A stretch of 6,652 nucleotides of DNA from contig DDYL01000129.1 of NCBI GenBank assembly GCA_002347925.1, forward strand, positions 1-6,652, given 5' to 3'. This document shows, in pieces, positions 1-5,277 of the stretch; the first letter of the stretch is position 1; each line of letters opens with the position of its first letter. Source of the DNA: Chloroflexi bacterium UBA2235 (GTDB taxonomy: Bacteria > Chloroflexota > UBA11872 > UBA12225). Under the pieces are notes generated by a model. It was not told the origin of the DNA. It ran no database searches and saw only the letters and a program-made list of their open reading frames with translations. The position numbers and the translations under genes were made by a program.

Positions 1-62
1 CCTGATTTAAATACGCTTCGCTCCCACCAACCACCCCGCCCGATCTAAATACGCTTCGCTCG
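1..62. repeat. Two copies of the ATACGCTTCGCT dispersed repeat (family A)
   Basis: The 15-base string TAAATACGCTTCGCT occurs at 8-22 and again, identically, at 46-60, a spacing of 38 bases. The same core returns at 1455-1466, 2818-2829 (one mismatch), 2890-2901 and 4085-4096, and in decayed form near 6603-6615. All copies lie on the + strand in the same orientation. The sequence between the two copies is C-rich and has no convincing reading frame. I see no clear promoter in 1-124. The window may begin inside a longer repeat cluster lying between this operon and an upstream gene. Confidence 0.85.
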
Positions 63-110
63 CCCCTCGTGTGTTGTGATGCGTGAGCGATTGGGAGTTC
101 CGGCGGCGCA

Positions 111-118
111 GAGAGGAA
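111..118 (+). promoter_or_regulatory. Ribosome binding site deciding the radical SAM start
   Basis: The purine run GAGAGGAA lies with its GAGG core (113-116) eight bases before GTG 125. The alternative in-frame GTG at 83 has no comparable Shine-Dalgarno sequence upstream and lies just beyond the repeat DNA. This favours 125 as the start. Confidence 0.65.
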
Positions 119-124
119 CGGTCC

Positions 125-1357
125 GTGAATACCGTCGACCAAGCCATCAAACTTGTCAAGAATTGGCGTCGCCACAAGGCGGTCATCCACCCACGGACGG
201 TGCAGTTCATGTACCACTGGATGCGGGGGACGACCAAGCTCCCGTATCCGCCGCTGAAACTGCATCTTGAATCGACAAGCGTCTGCAACCTGCGCTGTCC
301 GATGTGCCCGCAGTCGCTTGATGCGGTGAAGGGTGACACCGGCTACATCGACATGGATCTTTACCGGAAGATCGTCGACGAGGCTTCGAAGTTCGCCCTC
401 GAGATCAATCTGTTCTTCCGTGGTGAACCACTCCTGCACCGGAAACTCCCGGAACTCCTTCGGTACGGTCGCTCAAAGGGCGTCCGCTTGCACGTGAACA
501 CCAACGCAACCATCCTCCGTGAAAGCCAGGCACGCATGCTGGTGGAAGATGGGGCATCCAAGGTGACGATCTCGTTCGACGGGCCTGACAAGGCGATGTA
601 CGAGATCATGCGCAAGGGAGCGAAGTACGAAGTAACTCTCGAAAACGTTCGGCAGTTCCTTTCACTCGTGAAGGAGTATCGTGAGAACGGTCGCCCGACG
701 CCGTACACCGTGATGCAGGTGATCCTTCCTTACGATGCCACGCAGAAGGGGCCGAACCTGCCGCAACATATGCGGGACCTCTTCGCTGACCTTCCGGTCG
801 ACGAATGGGATCCGATCTGGCCCCATGGCTGGGCTGGCGTGATGCAGGAGAACGAGGTTGTGGAGGCGCAGCCGTACGGGGAGAACTATCATCCCTGCAA
901 CTGGCTGTGGAAGAGTCTGGCCATCTACTGGGATGGACGCGTTGCGTCGTGCTGCGCCGACTTCACGGCCGACCAGGTGATTGGCAACTTGAAGACAAGC
1001 TCCTTGATGGAGGTGTGGAACGGGCCGGAGATGGTGAAGCTTCGGACCCTGCAGGTGGAGGGGCGGTACAAGGAAGCGCCGCTCTGTGCCGGATGTGACG
1101 CTGTTTGGCAGAAGGACACACCATCTTGGTCCTTGTTCGACGCCATCGAGAAGCAGATCCGTCCCTCGTCGTTGCCGACCGGGCGCATGACTTCGATCGC
1201 GGCTCCGGGGGCTGGTGAGGCTCACGTCTCGCCTCACGCGGCGGAACTGGGACCGCAGACGGTCGCGTCGATTGCGGCGGCGCGTAACGGGTTCACGGGC
1301 ACGATAACGGCGACTGGTTTGAAGAACGGGCCGATGGAGATGCCGACTTCGAACTGA
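125..1357 (+). CDS. Radical SAM/SPASM-type iron-sulfur enzyme
   Basis: Radical SAM enzyme of 410 residues if started at GTG 125 (424 if started at GTG 83). The cluster motif C54-x3-C58-x2-C61 (CNLRCPMC) binds the [4Fe-4S] cluster that cleaves S-adenosylmethionine. RGEP (R99 to P102) matches the SAM-binding GGE-type motif, and TISFDGPD near 148-155 is typical of the later barrel strands. The C-terminal part has C258, C276-C277 and a C321-x2-C324 pair, enough for one auxiliary cluster, as in short SPASM or 'twitch' domains. The last ~70 residues are Ala/Gly/Pro/Thr-rich, match no domain I know and are probably disordered. It precedes four glycosyltransferases on the same strand, so modification of a sugar, lipid carrier or surface protein is plausible (inference). 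A RiPP maturase role is less likely because no precursor peptide is evident nearby. Fold and cofactor are well supported; the substrate is unknown. Confidence 0.93.
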   Translation: MNTVDQAIKLVKNWRRHKAVIHPRTVQFMYHWMRGTTKLPYPPLKLHLESTSVCNLRCPMCPQSLDAVKGDTGYIDMDLYRKIVDEASKFALEINLFFRGEPLLHRKLPELLRYGRSKGVRLHVNTNATILRESQARMLVEDGASKVTISFDGPDKAMYEIMRKGAKYEVTLENVRQFLSLVKEYRENGRPTPYTVMQVILPYDATQKGPNLPQHMRDLFADLPVDEWDPIWPHGWAGVMQENEVVEAQPYGENYHPCNWLWKSLAIYWDGRVASCCADFTADQVIGNLKTSSLMEVWNGPEMVKLRTLQVEGRYKEAPLCAGCDAVWQKDTPSWSLFDAIEKQIRPSSLPTGRMTSIAAPGAGEAHVSPHAAELGPQTVASIAAARNGFTGTITATGLKNGPMEMPTSN

Positions 1358-1376
1358 ACCGGGGATCCAGCCCGGA

Positions 1377-1432
1377 CCCGGTGCGACGCTGGGGGAGAGT
1401 GGGTGGGCAGGGATGCCCGCGGACCGGACGGT
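1377..1432. repeat. Repeat module R, copy 1 (56 bp)
   Basis: This segment matches 1475-1530 at about 47 of 56 positions without gaps, a 98-base period. It begins 19 bases after the radical SAM stop codon. Its right half holds GGGCAGGGATGCCCGCGGACC (split here as GGGCAGGGAT at 1405-1414 and GCCCGCGGACC at 1415-1425), which can fold as GTGGGCA/TGCCCGC (1403-1409 with 1414-1420) around a GGGA loop, with one U-G pair. Most of 1358-1568 is built from such modules and no gene is supported there. Confidence 0.8.
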
Positions 1433-1435
1433 GCC

Positions 1436-1523
1436 CCCATCGCCCCTGATGAAAATACGCTTCGCTTGGCCCTTCCCGGTGTGACGAGAGGGGATAGTGG
1501 ACGGGCAGGGATGCCTGCGGACC
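1436..1523. repeat. Family A full unit, copy 1 (left module L plus right module R)
   Basis: The left 42 bases (1436-1477) match 2799-2840 at 41 of 42 positions, and the right part (1478-1523) matches 2841-2887 with a few substitutions and a one-base length change. The left module carries the core ATACGCTTCGCT (1455-1466). The right module ends with a hairpin: C1502 to A1507 pairs with T1512 to G1517 around a GGGA loop, with one G-U pair. The 11-mer GATAGTGGACG at 1493-1503 recurs at 1545-1555, just before the next gene. No transposase gene is present. It resembles a non-autonomous or structural repeat; the family is not one I can name. Confidence 0.85.
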
Positions 1524-1568
1524 CGACGGTCTTGATGGGGTCCAGATAGTGGACGAAAAGGGTGTTTC

Positions 1569-2759
1569 GTGCGGATTGTGATCGTCAGTAACCTGTTTCC
1601 GCCGGATATCGGCGGACCAGCGACGTACGTTCCGCGCATTGCCCAGGAACTTCAGGCGCGTGGCCACCTTGTGACCGTGGTAGGGGGATCGCCCCCGGGC
1701 CACGATCCGCGGACTGACCGTGATGCGTGGCCATTTGCGGTGCATCGCGTTTCCCGGGGACTGCCCTTGCCAATCCGGTTGCTTGTGGCGCTTTGGGTGC
1801 TCCTGAAGACCGCCTGGCGGGCAGATTGCCTGTATGTCCAAGGCCTGTCCGGTCCGGAGATGGTGGCGGTGCTGTTTGCGTGGGTGCTCCGGCGCCCTGT
1901 CGTCCTCAAGACTGTCGGTGACAACGCTTGGGAGTACGCCATCCGGTTGCAGCTGACAGACGACGGGATCGTGGAGTTCCAGACCGGTTCGTATGGCTGG
2001 CAGGTTTCGGCCGTGCGCGCGATTGTCCGGTGGTTCGCGAGGCGGGTGACCAGGCTGATCGTTCCCAGTCACTTCCTGGGTGGTCTGGTGCAAGGATGGG
2101 GCGTGGACCGCACATCGGTACGGGTCGTCACGAATGCACTGACAACCCGGGTAGCCAGCGAAGCGGAACGGATGCAGGCGCGCTCGACCGTAAAGTACGA
2201 ACTTGGGCGAAGTGGCCCGTTCATCGTCACCGTCGCACGGTTGTATCCGTGGAAAAACCTGGACGTGATGATCCGGCTTGTGCCGAAGTTTCCCCCGTTG
2301 GCGACGCTGATCATCATTGGGGATGGTCCTGAACGCAAGCGGCTGGAAATGATCATCCAGCGCGAGGGCCTTTCACGTCGCGTGGTCCTCACGGGTGGCA
2401 TCTCCCATGCCGAGACCCAGCGCTACCTGATGGCGGCCGATGCATTCGTGCTGAACACGCGGTATGAGGGCCTGTCCCATGTCCTGTTGGAAGCCATGGG
2501 GGCCGGGGCACCATCGGCGGTCTCAAACGTCGGCGGGAACCCGGAAGTGATCCGTGACGAGGAGAACGGGCTCTTGTTCGAGGTTGATGACCGCACAGGC
2601 ATCGCCCACGCCATGGCCCGATTGCTTGGGGATCGCGAACTTTCTGAACGCATGCGTCGCCAAGCGGCCGTGGATGTGAAGGCGTATCGGTGGCCGGTGC
2701 TGGTTGAGCAGACAGCGAGGACCCTGGAGGAGGCGGCGGGTGTGCGTCGCCCTGCCTGA
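1569..2759 (+). CDS. GT4-like glycosyltransferase
   Basis: Glycosyltransferase of 396 residues with a GT-B fold, the usual length for family GT4. The N-terminus MRIVIVSNLFPPDIGG is the classic first beta-strand and glycine-rich loop (G15-G16) of the acceptor-side domain. The donor domain starts near residue 215 with VARLYPWKN (R224 and K229, the expected phosphate-contacting pair), continues with GDGPE (251-255) and has an intact EX7E motif, E300 and E308, followed by a GAGAPS turn. Such enzymes transfer a sugar from a nucleotide-sugar donor with retention of configuration, usually at the inner face of the membrane. Donor and acceptor cannot be deduced. GTG 1569 is chosen because the encoded protein begins exactly at the first strand and AAGGG lies seven bases upstream. 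The 211-bp gap from the radical SAM gene is mostly repeat, so the two may once have been closer together. Confidence 0.93.
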   Translation: MRIVIVSNLFPPDIGGPATYVPRIAQELQARGHLVTVVGGSPPGHDPRTDRDAWPFAVHRVSRGLPLPIRLLVALWVLLKTAWRADCLYVQGLSGPEMVAVLFAWVLRRPVVLKTVGDNAWEYAIRLQLTDDGIVEFQTGSYGWQVSAVRAIVRWFARRVTRLIVPSHFLGGLVQGWGVDRTSVRVVTNALTTRVASEAERMQARSTVKYELGRSGPFIVTVARLYPWKNLDVMIRLVPKFPPLATLIIIGDGPERKRLEMIIQREGLSRRVVLTGGISHAETQRYLMAADAFVLNTRYEGLSHVLLEAMGAGAPSAVSNVGGNPEVIRDEENGLLFEVDDRTGIAHAMARLLGDRELSERMRRQAAVDVKAYRWPVLVEQTARTLEEAAGVRRPA

Positions 2760-2776
2760 TTGCTTTCGCAAGCAGG
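2755..2776. other. Hairpin over the stop codon of the first glycosyltransferase
   Basis: CCTG (2755-2758) pairs with CAGG (2773-2776), and TTGC (2760-2763) with GCAA (2768-2771), around a TTTC loop, leaving one A/G mismatch. The TGA stop 2757-2759 is inside the stem. No T-run follows, so I do not call it an intrinsic terminator. It may be one edge of the repeat cluster that follows. Confidence 0.45.
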
Positions 2777-2798
2777 GGTCTCGCCTCCGTAGCCCCAA

Positions 2799-2901
2799 CC
2801 CATCGCCCCTGATGAAAATACGCTTTGCTTGGCCCTTCCCCATTGTGGCGAGAGGGGAGAGTGGGCGGGCAGGGATGCCCGCGGACCAGATACGCTTCGC
2901 T
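2799..2901. repeat. Family A full unit, copy 2, plus an extra core
   Basis: 2799-2887 is the second copy of the unit at 1436-1523. The core is at 2818-2829 (one change, CTTTGCT for CTTCGCT). The hairpin is perfect here: GCGGGCA (2865-2871) and TGCCCGC (2876-2882) form seven pairs around GGGA, a GNRA-type loop. A further intact core ATACGCTTCGCT follows directly at 2890-2901. The remaining sequence to 2960 is C-rich and includes GCGCC/GGCGC (2932-2936 with 2941-2945). The 201-bp gap 2760-2960 holds no convincing gene. Confidence 0.85.
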
Positions 2902-2960
2902 TGCCGCTTTGGCCCCAACCACTCCCCCACTGCGCCGGTGGGCGCGATGAGTGACGCCGG

Positions 2961-4049
2961 ATGAATGGGCGAATCGTCTTCGTCACGCAGGCGTATGACC
3001 GGTCTGATCCCCTCCTGGGGGTCGTGGGCGACTGGGTCGGGGCACTTGCAAGGCGATTTGACGGCGTCGACGTGATTGCCCAACGCGCTCCTGGGGCGGT
3101 GGGCTGGCGACTTCGCGCGCGGGATGGGGTTGGGGTCCGTGTCGCGACGATGGGCAAGGAAACCGGTACGGGTCGCCTCGGACAGTTCCTGGCGATGCAG
3201 GCGTCCCTTGCTCAGGCACTACCCGGGGCGCGTGCGGTGTTCATCCACATGGTTCCACGCTATGCCGTGTTGGCAGCGCCGCTGGCCCGGATCTTTCGGG
3301 TACCAGTGGTCCTGTGGTACGCACATGGGAATGTCGACCGGGCGTTACGGATGGCCGTGCCGATCGTCCAACGCATCCTGACGCCGACACGGGATAGTTT
3401 CCCGATCGATGGCGCGATTGACCCTCATGTGCGTGCGCGCCTCGCGTGCATCGGCCATGGGATAGATACGGCGCGGTACTCGCCCGATGGCCTTACCGAC
3501 GCGGTCCCCGGTCTCGTGGTGAGTGCCGGGCGGCTGTCGCCGGTGAAGCGCCATGAGGTCGTAATGCGGGAACTCGCGGCGATCACGCCTGATCGGTGGT
3601 CGTTGCGGGTGGTCGGGGCACCCTTGCACAGCGCCGACGCTTCGTACCGTTTACGCCTTGAAGCCGAGGCAGGTTCACTGGGGGTCGCGGACCGCGTGAC
3701 GCTTGTGGGTGCGGTTCCGTTTGAGCGGATGGCGATGGAATATCGTTCGGCGTGGGTATTGGCGCACACGAGCCGGACGGGAAGCCTCGACAAGGTGGTG
3801 CTTGAGGCGGCGGCCTGCGGTGTGCCCGTTGTCAGTACTGCGCCGTCTTCGAGGGCAGTCCTCGGCCCGTTTGGTGACGAATTGCTTGCAACGGATGACC
3901 GAACATTCGGCGAGCGGCTTCGCGCCGTTCTGGGATGGTCCGCAACCAAGCGCGATGACGTGGGGAGGGCACTTCGGGGCGCCGTGATTGCGGGTCATGG
4001 CCTGGACCACTGGGCAGACCGCGTTGCGGATGTCGTTGGAGGACTGTGA
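2961..4049 (+). CDS. GT4-like glycosyltransferase lacking the first EX7E glutamate
   Basis: Protein of 362 residues with a GT-B fold. The N-terminal half has the alternating hydrophobic strands of an acceptor domain, with PVVLWYAHG near 115-123. The donor half begins with VVSAGRLSPVKR (R191, K196) and includes a VVGAP strand near 216-220. At the usual EX7E site it reads TGSLDKVVLEAAACGVP: the second glutamate is present (E282), but the first is glycine (G274). From memory, TGS-x-DK-x2-LEA-x-ACG-x-P is a recurring GT4 variant, so this is probably an active subgroup and not a decayed gene. ATG 2961 is chosen because the protein starts at the first strand; no good Shine-Dalgarno sequence is visible. 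A reading frame through the upstream repeat ends in the ATGA overlapping this start. The gene ends 4 bp before the next, so the two are probably cotranscribed. Confidence 0.9.
   Translation: MNGRIVFVTQAYDRSDPLLGVVGDWVGALARRFDGVDVIAQRAPGAVGWRLRARDGVGVRVATMGKETGTGRLGQFLAMQASLAQALPGARAVFIHMVPRYAVLAAPLARIFRVPVVLWYAHGNVDRALRMAVPIVQRILTPTRDSFPIDGAIDPHVRARLACIGHGIDTARYSPDGLTDAVPGLVVSAGRLSPVKRHEVVMRELAAITPDRWSLRVVGAPLHSADASYRLRLEAEAGSLGVADRVTLVGAVPFERMAMEYRSAWVLAHTSRTGSLDKVVLEAAACGVPVVSTAPSSRAVLGPFGDELLATDDRTFGERLRAVLGWSATKRDDVGRALRGAVIAGHGLDHWADRVADVVGGL
4038..4043 (+). promoter_or_regulatory. Ribosome binding site for the third glycosyltransferase
   Basis: GGAGGA lies ten bases before ATG 4054, inside the end of the preceding gene. 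It favours 4054 over the in-frame upstream ATGs at 3988 and 4030, which would give longer overlaps. Confidence 0.55.
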
Positions 4050-4053
4050 GGGG

Positions 4054-5277
4054 ATGCAACCCGAGCCCATTGCCCCTGGTTCAGATACGCTTCGCTCGAT
4101 CCGGGTTCTCTATGTGTTCACGGCACGCAAGCGTCGCCTCGCCGAGGGAGTTGGAGCGATGAGCGATCCCGACACGCTCCTGTTCGGCTACAACTGGTTG
4201 CAGGCACGTCCTGGACTGGAAGCCGTGGCGGGGTCGTTGACCGATAGGGGGCGCCCGGTGCACGTGGACGTCCACGAACCGGAATACGGGCCCCTGGGCC
4301 GTGCGTTGATGGGTCTGGTTGGGCGTCTCGGACCGGATGTGGTGCAGCTGAGGGTGCTGCCCCAATTCACTCGCAATGATGTGGTCTTCCTGACGGGTGG
4401 GTGGCCGTTGCTGCTGGCGTCGAGGCTCATCCCGGCGTCCCGCCGACCGAGGCTGGTGTGGCTGAACATGACGCTGACGAACCTGCTTCGCGCGGGAGGC
4501 ATCCGCGCACGCCTGATCGCGATCGCAGCCCGCATGGCTGATCGGATCGTGTGTGTCTCGTCAGATCAGCAGGCTTACCTTTCGCGGCGCCTCGGCTTGC
4601 CGGTGTCAAGGTTGCCAGTCGTACGGTCGGGAACGGATATTCGCTTCTTTGATCAGGCCTTGGCGTCGCCCGAGGTGGATGGGGGCATTCCGTTCGTCCT
4701 CGCCGCTGGTCGCGATGCCGGTCGCGACTATGCAACCTTGTGCTTGGCGGCAACCGGCGCTTCGTGGCCAGTCACCATCGTGTGCAGTCCACGCAACATG
4801 GAGGGCGTTTCGGTGCCTCCGAACGTGACGGTCCGCTACGACCTGCCACCTCGGGAACTCCGCGACCTTTACGCGGCGGCGCGGGTCGTGGTGATCCCGA
4901 CGGGTAGTGATGATGATGCGCCAGTTGGATCTGATTGCTCGGGGACGCTGGTGCTTCTGGATGCGTTAGCGATGGGGACGCCGGTCGTAATTACTTCGCG
5001 CAGGTCAGTTGCGGAGTACGCCATGGAAACGGATACCGTGACGACGGTGAGCGTTCGGGATGCGACGGGCTTGCGCATGGCCCTTGATGCGGCAATGGGT
5101 GTCTCGCGTGACCACCCACGGGAATCCTATGGGGGCGCGTACCCCACTGCCCCCTCTCCCGACGCGGGGATGGGGAGCAGTCGTACGCGCGGCAGCACAC
5201 ATCCGGGGAACGGGCGGCCTCGGTCGACGGCGGATTTTGCTGCGGGCGTGGCGGCTGTCTTCCGGGAGGTTGCGTGA
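4054..5277 (+). CDS. GT4-like glycosyltransferase of a variant subgroup, with repeat-derived ends
   Basis: Protein of 407 residues from ATG 4054. Strand one is RVLYVF (17-22). The donor domain starts with FVLAAGRDAGRDY (R220, R224), and the EX7E region reads CSGTLVLLDALAMGTPVV: the first glutamate is cysteine (C295) and the second is aspartate (D303). GRxxxRDY together with SGxxxLLDAxAMGxP resembles a GT4-like subgroup I recall, so activity is still likely, but the sugar is unknown. Residues 3-15 are encoded by a family A repeat. Residues about 352-388 interrupt the C-terminal helical region with palindromic repeat DNA rich in Pro, Gly, Ser and Arg, after which a normal closing helix (TADFAAGVAAVFREVA) resumes. 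The gene starts 4 bp after its neighbour and overlaps the next by GTGA, so translational coupling is expected. An alternative start further in cannot be excluded. Confidence 0.87.
   Translation: MQPEPIAPGSDTLRSIRVLYVFTARKRRLAEGVGAMSDPDTLLFGYNWLQARPGLEAVAGSLTDRGRPVHVDVHEPEYGPLGRALMGLVGRLGPDVVQLRVLPQFTRNDVVFLTGGWPLLLASRLIPASRRPRLVWLNMTLTNLLRAGGIRARLIAIAARMADRIVCVSSDQQAYLSRRLGLPVSRLPVVRSGTDIRFFDQALASPEVDGGIPFVLAAGRDAGRDYATLCLAATGASWPVTIVCSPRNMEGVSVPPNVTVRYDLPPRELRDLYAAARVVVIPTGSDDDAPVGSDCSGTLVLLDALAMGTPVVITSRRSVAEYAMETDTVTTVSVRDATGLRMALDAAMGVSRDHPRESYGGAYPTAPSPDAGMGSSRTRGSTHPGNGRPRSTADFAAGVAAVFREVA
4060..4098 (+). repeat. Family A left module forming the N-terminus of the third glycosyltransferase
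   Basis: The segment aligns with the left module at 1436-1466 and 2799-2829: CCCAT, then GCCCCTG, then the intact core ATACGCTTCGCT at 4085-4096. It is read in frame as PEPIAPGSDTLRS, directly before the first core strand of the enzyme. The right module with its hairpin is absent here. Confidence 0.8.
5135..5190. repeat. Palindromic repeat inside the third glycosyltransferase gene (family B)
   Basis: Perfect 8-base arms GCGCGTAC (5135-5142) and GTACGCGC (5183-5190) enclose a second pairing, ACTGC/GCAGT, then CCCC/GGGG with a bulged A, and an inner TCCC/GGGA. The 56-base segment could fold into one long imperfect hairpin. The left flank (5111-5133) also has an imperfect palindrome, CCCA to TGGG around GGAATCC. 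The coding frame stays open throughout. It differs from family A in sequence but shares the C-rich/G-rich hairpin style of 5286-5414. Confidence 0.7.
5264..5269 (+). promoter_or_regulatory. Ribosome binding site supporting GTG 5274
   Basis: GGGAGG ends four bases before GTG 5274, inside the last codons of the preceding gene. With the GTGA stop/start overlap this favours coupled translation from 5274, although the spacing is slightly short. Confidence 0.5.

Noticed and set aside
1358..1568. Insertion sequence between genes 1 and 2
   Set aside because: No transposase reading frame, no terminal inverted repeats and no clear target-site duplication; only short repeat modules are present.
662..1639. 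Long open frame on the - strand (325 codons)
   Set aside because: It lies antisense to the radical SAM gene and the repeat cluster, is very Arg/Pro/His-rich and has no recognisable domain; it is a by-product of GC-rich codons.
1293..2093. Open frame of 266 codons on the - strand
   Set aside because: Antisense to two well-supported genes and to repeats, with low-complexity composition and no motif.
1..2901. CRISPR-like array from the recurring 12-15 base core
   Set aside because: Spacing is irregular, the sequence between copies is itself repeated and not unique spacer sequence, and no cas gene is present.
2389..3157. Overlapping - strand open frames across the second intergenic repeat
   Set aside because: They reach into glycosyltransferase genes on both sides and share peptides with other frames only because they cross the same repeat.
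2961..4049. Gene 3 as a broken pseudogene because the first EX7E glutamate is missing
   Set aside because: The frame is intact over 362 residues, the length is normal and the variant motif is coherent, so an active subgroup is more likely.
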